Source: Corallococcus sp. EGB
GTDB taxonomy: Bacteria > Myxococcota > Myxococcia > Myxococcales > Myxococcaceae
Direction: 5' to 3'
Length of the DNA: 64,000 bases
NCBI RefSeq assembly: GCF_019968905.1
Contig: NZ_CP079946.1
Span: 7,475,356-7,539,355 of the forward strand
Positions 34,525 to 44,367 of this stretch are shown here, in pieces. How positions within the stretch are numbered: the first letter of the stretch is position 1; each line of letters starts with the position of its first letter. The position numbers and the translations under genes were made by a program. The notes below the pieces were generated by a model, which was given only the letters and a program-made list of their open reading frames with translations, was not told the origin of the DNA and searched no databases.

Positions 34525-37500
34525 ATGTTTCCTGTTCGACGCCGCGCCCGTTACACCCTGCTCGTGGGAGCGCTCGCGGCGCTGCCCGTCATCGCGCAGC
34601 CCGCCGTTTCGCAGCCGTCCGTCATCGCCCGCAGCGAGGAGGGCATGACCTGGCAGCCGCGGGCCATCCGCGGTCCGGTGGCGCTGGCGGAGCTCCAGGG
34701 CCACGCGCCCTATGTGCCCGGCGGCGTGCCGCAGGCGACGGGGGCCATGGAGGTCACGCCCCAGAAGGGCGCGGCCGTGTGGCTGGGCCCGCTGGACGTG
34801 GTGCGCGTCACCGGCCCCGCCGGAGCGCTGCGCTTCACCCGCGTGCCGCTGTCGGAGGGCGACGAAGCACCCGAGCTGCGCGTCGAGGAGGAAGGCGTGC
34901 CCGAGCGCCCAGGCCGCTGGTACCTGGCCGAGCCCATGGGCGCCGGCAGCATCTGGTGGGTCACGGCGACGAAGAACGCCCGCATCCTGGTGGAGCGCCC
35001 CACGCACACGTCCACGGCGCGCACCGAGGAGCGGATGCGCGACGCGATCCTCCAGTGGGTGGACGGCAAGGGCCCGCGCCCGGCGCTGGCGTTCGACGCG
35101 GCCACGCGCGCGCGGCTGGACGTGGACGCGGCGCTGGAAGCGGAGCTCGTGAAGGACGAGCCCGAGTCCTCGCCCTTCCGGACCGCGGTGCGCAACTGGC
35201 GCAAGGCCTCCGCGCTGCGCGAGTGGGCGCTGGTCTCTCCGCTCTACGGACAGGCGGTGCGCGTGGAGCGCCCGCGTCCCGCCGGCACGGAGGTGGTGCT
35301 GGAGGGAATGGATTCGCCCTGGTTCCGCCCGGAGGTGAAGGGTTCGGTCTGGGCCTTGGAGCTGGAAGGTCCGGGCGTGCTGTCGCTGGAGGCGCGCGCC
35401 GTGCTGGGCAATGGCGCGCCGGCGGAGATGCCGACGCTGGAGGTGTACGGCGTGGGCGGGGTGCTCGCGCAGGCGCAGCTCACGCCGCAGCCCGCGTGGG
35501 CGGAGGCGCCCGAGGGCGCGGCGCTGCCGGACGCGCGCACGGCGCGGGTGCTCGCGTCGGGCGAGCGCGTAGGCATCGCGGAGGAGCTGCGCGTGGCGCT
35601 GCCTCCGGGCAAGCACAACTACCGCGTGAGCTGGAAGGGAGCCGCGCCGCTCGTGCGCGCGCGTGTCGCGTCCCGCCGCCCGACCCTGTCCGAGGCGCTG
35701 TCGCACCAGACGCACTGGACGGAGCTGGCGGAGACGGCGTGGGAGGTGGTGAAGCAGGACCCCGCCGCCCGTCCTTCGCTGCTGCGTCAGCGGCTGGTGA
35801 TGCTGATGCCGGACCTGGCACGCGGCACGTACGGCCGCATCAAGACGGAGGGCCTGTCGCCGCTGCTGACGGCGATGGCGGCGCTCGGTGACAAGGACAC
35901 GGACGTGGCGGTGCATGCGCTGAAGGGCGCGGACGCATCGCCGCTCGCGTGGCACCTGCGGCTGCTCACCGCGAAGCAGTTGTTGGACGCGAACAAGCCG
36001 GACGTCGCGCACGCGCTGCTGGGTACCGCGCCCGCGCTGCCGGACGCGGGCTTCCTCACCGCCGAGGCGTCGGAGCTGGTGGCCCGGCTGCCGCTGGGGG
36101 ACCCGCTGCGCAGCCGCGAGCTGGCCGCGCTGGAGCTGGCGTGGCGCGCGGAGCCACTGTCAGAAGACATCCGGCGCAGCTACCGCGCCGCGTGGTGGCG
36201 TGCGAGCCGCTGGTCGCAGGTGACGCCCGCGCCCCGTGATGACGGGACCGAGGTGAAGGCCTCGCAGTGGCTGGACCTCCAGGGCATGGAGGCCGACGCG
36301 TCGATGGCGGCCAGCGCGCTGTGGCCGCTCGCCGCGGGAGGCACCACGCGCGTGCAGGCCACGGGGCTCGCGGAGGCCCCCACCCTGCTGCGCGCCTACG
36401 TGATGACGCCGCCGGGCGCGAAGGTGAACCCGGTGCTGCGCGTGGGGAACAGCACGTTCCCGCTGCTGCCGCTGTCGGCGGTGGAGCCGGTGGAGATTGC
36501 GCTGCCTCCGGGCGAGCACGCCCTGAAGCTGGAGGGCGCGGAGGGCACGCGCGCGTTCCTGTCGCTCGCGCCCGCGCGGATGGATGGGACGCCGGGCGAA
36601 GTGGGCTACGTGCGCTCGCAGTGGCCGGTGAAGGTGGAGAAGAAGGCGGTGCGCTTCCGGGTGCCGGACGCGAAGCTGCCCTCGCCGGTGCGCGTGCAGC
36701 TGCGTCCGTTGAACGCCACCGCGGGCAAGCCGCTCGTGGTGCGCATGAACACCGACGTGGGCCATCCGCGCCGGCTGGTGCTGATGCCGGGCGCCGCCAG
36801 CTCGCGCCACGTCGCACTGGAAGGTGCGAAGGGCATCTCGTCCGCGCCGGTGTCCGCGGTGGTGACGCTGCCCGCGCAGGCCCGCGAGGTGTGGTTCGAG
36901 CCCGAGGACCCGAAGGCCCAGGTCGCCGTCTCGCTGGCGGTGCGCCGTGCGGAGGTGGCCACGCCCGAGACGTCCCCCGACGCACGACAGCCCCAGCAGG
37001 CAGGCACCGCCTACGAGACGCTCCAGGCGCTCTCCCGCACGCTGCGCGCGGAGCCCGGTGAAGTCGAGCCGCGCCTCACGCGCGCGGAGCTGCTGTCATC
37101 GTTGCAAGAGGACGGCTTCGCCCGCGCGGACGTGGGCCGGCTGCTGGACACGCAGGCGAAGCTGACGCCGGAGCAACAGCGGCGCCTGCTCGCGCTGATG
37201 GACCGCCTGGCGCAGGTGTCCCCGCGCACGGTGCGCTTCGCGCAGGCCATCACGCAGCCCACGCTCGTGGCTCCCGCGTTCCCGGCGCTGAACGTGGACG
37301 GGGCAACTGCCGCCAACGGCGCCTCCGCGCGCAGTGGCGCCACGCAGGGTATCGGCGCGACCCGCGACTGGCCGCAAGACAACAGCACGGCCACGCAAGG
37401 CGACGCGGCGGATGCCCGCTCCGCGGAGCTTGGAGCCACGTCCCTCGCCTCGCTCAGCGCCCTGGTGCGCGACGGCCATGGAGACGCGGCGCTCGCGGCG

Positions 37501-39654
37501 GTGTCGGGCGACAAGAGCCTCGCGGGCCGCTACCTGCGCACCCGGCTGCTGTCCGCCTCCGGTGAGGACGCGGCGGGAGCGCTGGCCATGGCCGCGCTGT
37601 ATCGAGAGACGGGCCTGCCGCAGGTCGGCCTGGAGGCGCTCGGCATGCTGGCGCGCCTCCAGGACTCGCCACAGGCGTGGAAGGACGGCGGTGCGCCCCT
37701 GGGCGCGGCGCTCGCGAGCCAGCTCCAGACGTGGGCGGACCACCCGGACGTGCGCCGCATGCGCTTCGCCGCGGGCCGCTGGACGCGCTGGGAAGGACTG
37801 CGCGACGCGGAAGAGGCCGCGGGCTCGCTCGTCGCCACCTCCGAGGCAGCAGCGGACGACGAGGACGTCGCCATGGCTGTCCGCAAGGCGCTGCTCGCGC
37901 CGCCGTGGAAGCTGTCCGAGGCGAAGCTGCTGCCCGCCGGTGCCTCGCGAGTCATGAGCCTGGTGGTGAAGCAGCCCCGGCCCCTGGGCGCGGAGGTCCT
38001 CTGCGGCACCACGCCGCGTCCGGGCGTGGACGCCGCCGGCACCTGCGCCTTCGCGCTCCGCGTGGATGGCCGCGTGGTGCGCGAGCTCCAGGTCGCCGAA
38101 GGCGAGACCGCCATCCTGGGCACGCGCCTGGACGTCCCCGGGCGCCACCAGGTGGAGGTCGTGATGGCGCGCGCCGACACGCAGCAGACCGGCCTGGTGC
38201 GCTTCGTGGACTCCGAGGACGCCAGCGCCACCGCGCGCGTCGTGGCCGCCCCGCAGCCCCTCTCCCTCCTGCGCAGCCGTCCGGGCGCGCCGGTGGTGAT
38301 GACCGTGCTGGGCCCCACCGCGCTTCGCGTGCGCGCCACCGCCCTGGCCCCCACCGCGGGCCGCGAATTGCTCGTGCGCAGCACGCCGCTGCCCTTGGGT
38401 GAGGGCACGGGCGGCTCCAGCGCGGAGGAAGGCCCGCTCATGCACCTGGGGCTGCCCGAGGACGCCGACCCCAGCCTCCAGGGCGCGCCCCAGCCGCTGG
38501 GGCGCATGGGTGAGACGTGGCTGCTCCTGCCCTCGCGCGGTCCGCACCGCGTGAGCCTGGAGTCCCCCAAGGGTGAAGCCCTGGTGCAGGTGCAACTGGG
38601 TGTCGCCTCGGATCCGAGCGCGCTCGCGGCCCCGACGTGGGCCCAGGGCACCACGGGCCTGGAGCCGCTGCCCTGGCCCGCGCTGCCTCCGGGCCTGGCG
38701 CTCCTGCCGGAGGGCATGCCGCCCGAGGCGCGCACCGGCGGCCTGGGCATGGTGTCCGCGGAGCTGGGCTACCGCAGCGAGGACGTGCAGGAGGGCGAGC
38801 TGCTCAACCGCCCGCTCCAGACAGGCCTGGAGGTCCGCCTGTCCCTGCGCCGCGAGCTGTCCCCGGGCCGCGCGTGGCTGCGCTTCACGCCCGAGGCGCG
38901 CTACCCGCTGAACCAGACCGCCGTGCTGGGCGGCACCGTCGCGGCGTACGTGAACCAGCTCCCCGGCGACCTGCGCCTGTCCATGCAGGGCTCCGTGTTC
39001 TCGCAGACCATCGACGGCGCGATGCGCTGGAGCGCGCGAGGCCACGTGGGGGCGGACCGCTACGTGCGCCTGTCCCCGGACGTGGGCCTCATCCCCGGCC
39101 TGGGCCTGACGCTGGAGTCCATGCAGGGCGGCCACGCGGTGGAGGCCAGCCGCTACGACCAGAACGTCTACTGGCTCTACGGCAAGGACCACCCGAGGCG
39201 CCTGTCGCCCCGGCTGTCCCTGCGCTGGCAGCCCTTCCAGGACCACGTGGCCACGCTGGGCATGTCCGCGACGAGCAACGCCAACATCTACACCGTGGAC
39301 AACGCGGGCGCGTACGCGAGCTGGGCGGCGCTCCTGGGCGGAAGACTCCAGGGCACGCGCGTGGAGCTGGGCTACGGCGCGTCGCAGCGCTTCCAGGATG
39401 AGCACCGCGCCACGGCCTACCTGCGCCACCGCGTGTCGGGCCGGCTGGATTGGAACCTGTGGATGGGCAAGGGCGGCAACCGCCTCATGCTCTTCGCCGA
39501 GGACCGCGCGTTCCTCTCCGGCCCGTACGGGATGCAGAACGTGTTTTCACTCGGAGCGCGGTGGGATTGGACGGGTGGACGTGGGTTGCAGGACGTCACG
39601 CCCACCGAGGAGGAATTCGAGGAGCTGCTGGATGAACGACGTTTGCAGCCCTGA
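34525..39654 (+). CDS. Giant outer-membrane beta-barrel protein, candidate polymer exporter
   Basis: 1709 residues with signal peptide (LLVGALAALPVIAQPA). A very long periplasmic part (about 30-1400) mixes beta-sandwich strands (VVLEGMDSPWF, LPPGKHNYRVSW) with helical repeat stretches (about 390-560 and 850-1080; ALSHQTHWTELAETAWEVV, LLRDGHGDAALAAV-type). The last ~300 residues (from about 1405) alternate hydrophobic and polar residues in short strands (TGLEVRLSLRREL, WLRFTPEARYPL, TRVELGYGASQRF) and end near FSLGARWDW, like the closing strands of an outer-membrane barrel. No family recognised. It begins six bases after the hydrolase-like gene. The size and layout recall BcsC/PgaA exporters (helical repeats plus barrel), so it may export the polymer (inference). 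Confidence 0.7.
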   Translation: MFPVRRRARYTLLVGALAALPVIAQPAVSQPSVIARSEEGMTWQPRAIRGPVALAELQGHAPYVPGGVPQATGAMEVTPQKGAAVWLGPLDVVRVTGPAGALRFTRVPLSEGDEAPELRVEEEGVPERPGRWYLAEPMGAGSIWWVTATKNARILVERPTHTSTARTEERMRDAILQWVDGKGPRPALAFDAATRARLDVDAALEAELVKDEPESSPFRTAVRNWRKASALREWALVSPLYGQAVRVERPRPAGTEVVLEGMDSPWFRPEVKGSVWALELEGPGVLSLEARAVLGNGAPAEMPTLEVYGVGGVLAQAQLTPQPAWAEAPEGAALPDARTARVLASGERVGIAEELRVALPPGKHNYRVSWKGAAPLVRARVASRRPTLSEALSHQTHWTELAETAWEVVKQDPAARPSLLRQRLVMLMPDLARGTYGRIKTEGLSPLLTAMAALGDKDTDVAVHALKGADASPLAWHLRLLTAKQLLDANKPDVAHALLGTAPALPDAGFLTAEASELVARLPLGDPLRSRELAALELAWRAEPLSEDIRRSYRAAWWRASRWSQVTPAPRDDGTEVKASQWLDLQGMEADASMAASALWPLAAGGTTRVQATGLAEAPTLLRAYVMTPPGAKVNPVLRVGNSTFPLLPLSAVEPVEIALPPGEHALKLEGAEGTRAFLSLAPARMDGTPGEVGYVRSQWPVKVEKKAVRFRVPDAKLPSPVRVQLRPLNATAGKPLVVRMNTDVGHPRRLVLMPGAASSRHVALEGAKGISSAPVSAVVTLPAQAREVWFEPEDPKAQVAVSLAVRRAEVATPETSPDARQPQQAGTAYETLQALSRTLRAEPGEVEPRLTRAELLSSLQEDGFARADVGRLLDTQAKLTPEQQRRLLALMDRLAQVSPRTVRFAQAITQPTLVAPAFPALNVDGATAANGASARSGATQGIGATRDWPQDNSTATQGDAADARSAELGATSLASLSALVRDGHGDAALAAVSGDKSLAGRYLRTRLLSASGEDAAGALAMAALYRETGLPQVGLEALGMLARLQDSPQAWKDGGAPLGAALASQLQTWADHPDVRRMRFAAGRWTRWEGLRDAEEAAGSLVATSEAAADDEDVAMAVRKALLAPPWKLSEAKLLPAGASRVMSLVVKQPRPLGAEVLCGTTPRPGVDAAGTCAFALRVDGRVVRELQVAEGETAILGTRLDVPGRHQVEVVMARADTQQTGLVRFVDSEDASATARVVAAPQPLSLLRSRPGAPVVMTVLGPTALRVRATALAPTAGRELLVRSTPLPLGEGTGGSSAEEGPLMHLGLPEDADPSLQGAPQPLGRMGETWLLLPSRGPHRVSLESPKGEALVQVQLGVASDPSALAAPTWAQGTTGLEPLPWPALPPGLALLPEGMPPEARTGGLGMVSAELGYRSEDVQEGELLNRPLQTGLEVRLSLRRELSPGRAWLRFTPEARYPLNQTAVLGGTVAAYVNQLPGDLRLSMQGSVFSQTIDGAMRWSARGHVGADRYVRLSPDVGLIPGLGLTLESMQGGHAVEASRYDQNVYWLYGKDHPRRLSPRLSLRWQPFQDHVATLGMSATSNANIYTVDNAGAYASWAALLGGRLQGTRVELGYGASQRFQDEHRATAYLRHRVSGRLDWNLWMGKGGNRLMLFAEDRAFLSGPYGMQNVFSLGARWDWTGGRGLQDVTPTEEEFEELLDERRLQP

Positions 39655-39706
39655 GCTGTCCTGATCCGAACGCGGGTCTGGCGCGCCCGGGCAGCTTGCT
39701 CAAGCA

Positions 39707-42700
39707 ATGAATAGCTCTGGCCGCGACATGCACCTGGCGAACGAATCTCTCGAGGCCCAACTGCTGGAAGCCCTGCCCCCGCTGCACCGCCGCGTGCGCG
39801 GGGCCTCGGTCGAAGCCCTGGCCCGGCGGCTGTTGGAGTCGTGCCCTCGCCCCGCGGGACTGGAAGGACTGGCGCCGTGGCTGGGCGTGGCCCTGGAGGC
39901 GCTGGAGGCGGAGCTGGCGGCCATCCACGCGGAGATCGTCCAGTTCACGCGCCAGCACAACGACGCGCACGATGACGCCGCGCGCCGCCAGGTGCTGGTG
40001 GATCATCTCAAGGCCACGGTGAAGGACCGCAAGGACCGCAAGGAGGACCTGCGCGCCCTGGACCGGTGGATGGGCTTCGACGCCCTGCGCGAGCGCCAGG
40101 AGAAGCGCCGCCACAAGCTGCTGATCGAAGAAGAGACCGCGCTCCGAGCGCTGGCGGGGGTGCTCGCGAAGGCCTCCGCACGGGAGCTCCAGCCCGCCGC
40201 CGTGCCGCTGGCGAGGCAGCTGCTGGACCGCGCCGTGGACGCGCCCCGGGCACAGAACCGCTTCGCCGCGCTGGAGGCGTTCCGGCAGCTCGCGCAGACG
40301 GTGCCGGGCGTCGCCGCGTCGCTGCCCGAGGTGGAGCCCACGCTGACGAGCCTCGCGGGCCAGGAGGACGTGAGCCCGTTCTTCCAGGCGGAGGCCCTGC
40401 GCGCGCTGCTCACGGTGGACGCGCTCACGGGCCTGGCCCTGCTGCGCCAGCGCCTGCGCGCGAAGGCGCCGTCGGAGAAGGACTTCCTCTTCCGCCGCCA
40501 GGTGCTGGACCAGTGCGCGCCGCTCCTGTCGGAAGAGCACCGCATGCCGCTGCTCACCGAGGTCGCGCACCACGACCCGAGCGAGTACGTGCGCATGGGC
40601 CTGTGCGCCCTCATCGCGCAGCGTCCGGACGGACAGCCGCTGCTGCGCCGTCTGGCGGGCCTGGAGTCGATGCCGGCCGTCGCGGGACAGCCGCCGTCGG
40701 AGCCCAGCCCGCGCGTGCGTACCGCCGCCGTGCTGGCCGCGGTGGAGGCGGCGCTCGCCGCGCCGAGGGTGAAGGCCGCGGCGCTCCAGGTGCTGGTGGA
40801 CGTGCTGGGCCGGGACACCTCGCCGCTCGTGTTGCGAGTGGCGTGCGAGCGCGCCGCCGCGCTGGCGGAAGCGCTGGGCGCAGCCGGTCTGGGCCCCGCG
40901 CACGCGGCGCTGCTGGACGCGGTGGAATCACTGACGACGCAGCCGGGCGCCATGGGCCCGGTGGTCGAGGCCGCCGCCGCTGCCGCGCAGGTGCTGCGCC
41001 GGGTGAAGGACCCCGTGCGTCAGGCATGGACCGCGTTCCTCGCGGGCCGCGTCTCCAGGCTCCGCCCGGGCAGCCGTACGCGCATCCCGCTCCAGCCCAC
41101 GCCGGAGAACCTGCCGCCGCTGCCGGAGGGCCCCGCGTGGCTGGGCGCCATCCTCGCGGACCTGTCACAGGACGGGCACGGCCTGTACGCGGAGCGCACG
41201 GACAAGACGCTGACGCTGTGGCACGGCGACCGGCAGGAGCGCCGCCTGTGGCGCATGTGGCACGAGTGGGGCCGCCCCGCGCCGAACAAGCGCCAGGCGT
41301 TCCTGCACACCACCGGCCGCGTGATGTCCGGCACCCTGCGCGCGCACCCGGGCCACCTGGACGAAATCACGGAGACGCTGGTCCCCGGCGAGCGCGTTCA
41401 CGTGGCCAGCCAGGGCAGCTGGGGCCGTCACCTGCCCACGGTGGATGACCTGCTGGACATGCCGCTGTCGAAGGACGGCAAGGTGCATCTGTTCAGCAGC
41501 CACGGGGAGACGGTGCTGGTGCCGCCCGCCTCACGCCTGCGCCGGCTGACGAACCGCCTCAAGGTGTCGAAGGACTACCGGAAGCTCGCGTCGCTGCGGC
41601 TGGACTCGCTGGGCGGCGAGGAGCCCCGCGAGCGCCGCCGCTTCGTGGAGCAGGTGGAGCGCGAGCTGGGCGTCCAGGTGCGCTTCACGCCCTACGGCCA
41701 GAACAAGCAGGTCCCTTCTCCGCTGGCCACGCTCTTCCACGAGCCCGAGGCCGCGCCGAAGCCCACGTCCACGCTGCACTCGCCCGCGGTCGTGGGCCTG
41801 CAGAGCGGATTCCTGGCGCTCCTCACCGAGCGCATCATGGAGAACGAGGGCTACTTCCTGGGGATGGGAGGCAACGGCATCGCGGCGCTGGGCCTCTTCA
41901 CCGCGGCGCTCTTCTCCATCTTCCTGGGCGACACGTACGTGAAGCGCCAGAACGTGCGCAAATCGCGGGAGAAGATTCCGCTGGTCATCGGCGGCTGGGG
42001 CACGCGCGGCAAGTCCGGCACGGAGCGCCTGAAGGCGGCGCTCTTCTCCGGCATGGGCTTCGAGGTGTTCGCGAAGACGACGGGCTCGGAGGCGATGTTC
42101 GTGCACAGCGCCCCGGGCGCCGGGCCGTCCGAGTTCTTCATCTTCCGCCCCTACGACAAGGCCACCATCTGGGAGCAGAAGGACATGGTGGAGCTGGGCG
42201 CGCGCCTGGGCACGGAGGTCTTCCTCTGGGAGTGCATGGCGCTTCAGCCCAACTTCGTGGAGCTGCTCCAGAACGACTGGATGAAGGACGACTTCGCCAC
42301 GTTGACCAACGCCTATCCGGACCACGAAGACATCCAGGGCCCGGCGGGCATCAACGTCGCGTCCGTCATCACCAACTTCATGCCCAGGGGCGGCCGGGTG
42401 GTGACGACGGAGGACCACTTCCTCCCGCTCTTCAAGCAGGCGGCGAAGGAGAAGGACACCACGCTCCTGCACAGCGCCTGGTGGGAGGCGGAGCTCATCC
42501 CCGAGGAGTTCCTCGCGCTGTTCCCCTACCGCGAGCACCCGCGCAACATGGCGCTGGTGGCGACGCTGGCGGAGCAGCTGGGCGTGCCGCGTCCGTACGC
42601 GTTGGCGCTGATGGCCGAGCACGTGCAGCCGGAAATCGGCGTGTTGAAGGTCTTCCCTCCGGCGAGGGTGCGCGGGCGGCAGCTCACCTTCATCAACGGA

Positions 42701-44332
42701 CACTCGGCGAACGAGCGCACGGGCTTCATGAACAACTGGATCCGCACGGGCCTGGGGGACGTGGATCCGGACGCGCATCCGGAGCGCGCGGTCATCACGG
42801 TCATCAACAACCGGTGGGACCGCGTGTCGCGCTCGGAGGTCTTCGCGCGCATCATGGTGGAGGACGCGCCCGCGGACCGGCACGTGCTCATCGGCACGAA
42901 CCTGGAGGGCCTCCAGAAGTACGTGCGCGACGCGCTGGACCGGCACCTCTTGAGCACGGAGGTCGTCGCGGCGGAGGAGGTCTCCAGCCCCGAGGGCCAG
43001 GCCCGCGCGGAGGCACGCCTCGCGAAGGAACTGGCGAAGCTGAAGGTGCCGCGTCCCACGACGGCCACGTTCATGGACCGGCTGGAGCGGTACGCGGCCG
43101 GCGCGGGCCTCCAGGCGACGCCCACGCTGGCGCTGACCGCGGCCGTGGAGAAGGCGCTGAAGGGCGGGGATGACGACGTGGGCGTGGAGAAGCTCCGCCG
43201 CGCGCTGGAACGCGAGGTGGGCCCGCTCATTGATAAAGCGCTGTCGCCGGCGACGCGCATGCCGCCCCAGGCGCCGCCGGAGGTGCTGACGGCCGCGACG
43301 AAGGACGAGGTGCGCGAGCACGCGCTGTACCTGCTGGCGCGCATGGCGGTGCACGCACGGCTGAAGGCGATGCTGCCCCGAGGTGAGGCGGATGCGCAGG
43401 GACGCGTGAAGGCGTTCCACGCGAAGTTCCGCGACGCGTACCGGGCGATGATGCTGGAGCAGCTGGTGCCGGTGTCCGACTCGCAGGCGACGGGCGACCA
43501 GGTGGTGGACGCGTGCGCTCGCGCGGTGGCGCCCGGGATGCAGGTGAGCATCATGGGCGCGCAGAACATCAAGGGCACGGGCCTGGATTGGGTGTACCGC
43601 TGGATGGCGCTGGACCGCGTGACGACGGCGCTGAAGGCGCTGGAGGGCACGTCGGTGGAGGCGCGGCGGCGGGCGCTGGAGTCGCTGGAGACTTTCGACG
43701 ACTCCGGCTTCGTGGACGCGGGCCTGGCGCGCACGGTGCTGCCGGGGCTCGTCAGCAAGGCCGCGTCGGCGGATGAAGCGGACCGGCTGCGCAAGCTGGC
43801 GGAGCGCGCTCGGGCGAGGCACGAGCTGAAGGTCCACGCGCTGACGCACACGGCGGCGGGCGGCGCGACGCAGGTGGTGGTGCGCAAGCTGGAGAAGGTG
43901 TTCGACTACCTGGACAGCGTGACACGCCGCCGGCTGAGCGAGATGTTGCTCGAGGACCTGGAGTCGGGCCGCGTGTCGCACGCGCGGGCGGCGGTGGAGA
44001 CGCGCAAGCTGTACGAGCGCCAGAAGGGCGGCTGGCTCTTCCGCGGCCTCAAGAAGCAGCCGAAGCGGCTCGCGCCGGTGGAGGTGCCGGCGGTGGCGAC
44101 GCCCGAGCCCGCCATGGACCTGGCGCCACAGCCCGCGCCCGCGGAGGTGGTGTTCAAGACGACGGTGGAGCTGTCTGGCACCAGGGTGCCGGTGCACCAC
44201 GTCTCCCTGGACACCAACGCGCTGAAGAAGCTCGAGGGCCCGGTGCTGTCACGCGACGAGCCGCTGAAGAGACAGGGACCGGACGTGCCGGGTCCCGAAG
44301 CCGCGGATGACGCAGGCGAGCCCTTGTCCTGA
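39707..44332 (+). CDS. PgsB/CapB-type amide ligase embedded in a 1541-residue protein
   Basis: 1541 residues; CapB/PgsB is normally about 400-460. Residues 1-~545 are helical and Ala/Leu-rich, resembling HEAT/ARM repeats. A membrane helix lies at about 719-743 (NGIAALGLFTAALFSIFLG). The Mur-ligase-like domain follows: P-loop GGWGTRGKSGT (~762-772), AKTTGSEA, WECMALQPNF, LTNAYPDHEDIQGP and FINGHSANERTGF, all in the PgsB order. The last ~450 residues are helical. In Bacillus PgsB ligates glutamate through gamma-amide bonds using ATP. A start at ATG 39728 is also possible; neither has a strong ribosome site. Substrate here is unproven. Confidence 0.85.
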   Translation: MNSSGRDMHLANESLEAQLLEALPPLHRRVRGASVEALARRLLESCPRPAGLEGLAPWLGVALEALEAELAAIHAEIVQFTRQHNDAHDDAARRQVLVDHLKATVKDRKDRKEDLRALDRWMGFDALRERQEKRRHKLLIEEETALRALAGVLAKASARELQPAAVPLARQLLDRAVDAPRAQNRFAALEAFRQLAQTVPGVAASLPEVEPTLTSLAGQEDVSPFFQAEALRALLTVDALTGLALLRQRLRAKAPSEKDFLFRRQVLDQCAPLLSEEHRMPLLTEVAHHDPSEYVRMGLCALIAQRPDGQPLLRRLAGLESMPAVAGQPPSEPSPRVRTAAVLAAVEAALAAPRVKAAALQVLVDVLGRDTSPLVLRVACERAAALAEALGAAGLGPAHAALLDAVESLTTQPGAMGPVVEAAAAAAQVLRRVKDPVRQAWTAFLAGRVSRLRPGSRTRIPLQPTPENLPPLPEGPAWLGAILADLSQDGHGLYAERTDKTLTLWHGDRQERRLWRMWHEWGRPAPNKRQAFLHTTGRVMSGTLRAHPGHLDEITETLVPGERVHVASQGSWGRHLPTVDDLLDMPLSKDGKVHLFSSHGETVLVPPASRLRRLTNRLKVSKDYRKLASLRLDSLGGEEPRERRRFVEQVERELGVQVRFTPYGQNKQVPSPLATLFHEPEAAPKPTSTLHSPAVVGLQSGFLALLTERIMENEGYFLGMGGNGIAALGLFTAALFSIFLGDTYVKRQNVRKSREKIPLVIGGWGTRGKSGTERLKAALFSGMGFEVFAKTTGSEAMFVHSAPGAGPSEFFIFRPYDKATIWEQKDMVELGARLGTEVFLWECMALQPNFVELLQNDWMKDDFATLTNAYPDHEDIQGPAGINVASVITNFMPRGGRVVTTEDHFLPLFKQAAKEKDTTLLHSAWWEAELIPEEFLALFPYREHPRNMALVATLAEQLGVPRPYALALMAEHVQPEIGVLKVFPPARVRGRQLTFINGHSANERTGFMNNWIRTGLGDVDPDAHPERAVITVINNRWDRVSRSEVFARIMVEDAPADRHVLIGTNLEGLQKYVRDALDRHLLSTEVVAAEEVSSPEGQARAEARLAKELAKLKVPRPTTATFMDRLERYAAGAGLQATPTLALTAAVEKALKGGDDDVGVEKLRRALEREVGPLIDKALSPATRMPPQAPPEVLTAATKDEVREHALYLLARMAVHARLKAMLPRGEADAQGRVKAFHAKFRDAYRAMMLEQLVPVSDSQATGDQVVDACARAVAPGMQVSIMGAQNIKGTGLDWVYRWMALDRVTTALKALEGTSVEARRRALESLETFDDSGFVDAGLARTVLPGLVSKAASADEADRLRKLAERARARHELKVHALTHTAAGGATQVVVRKLEKVFDYLDSVTRRRLSEMLLEDLESGRVSHARAAVETRKLYERQKGGWLFRGLKKQPKRLAPVEVPAVATPEPAMDLAPQPAPAEVVFKTTVELSGTRVPVHHVSLDTNALKKLEGPVLSRDEPLKRQGPDVPGPEAADDAGEPLS

Positions 44333-44367
44333 GTCCCCGCGAGCCCGAGACCCGAGGAGAGACGTTC

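Noticed and set aside
37096-39429. 777-codon minus-strand frame opposite the barrel protein
   Set aside because: Ala/Arg/His-rich shadow; plus-strand product has a signal peptide and barrel-like end.
41531-44200. 889-codon minus-strand frame opposite the ligase gene
   Set aside because: Antisense shadow; no motifs, while the plus strand has the P-loop and the ligase motifs.
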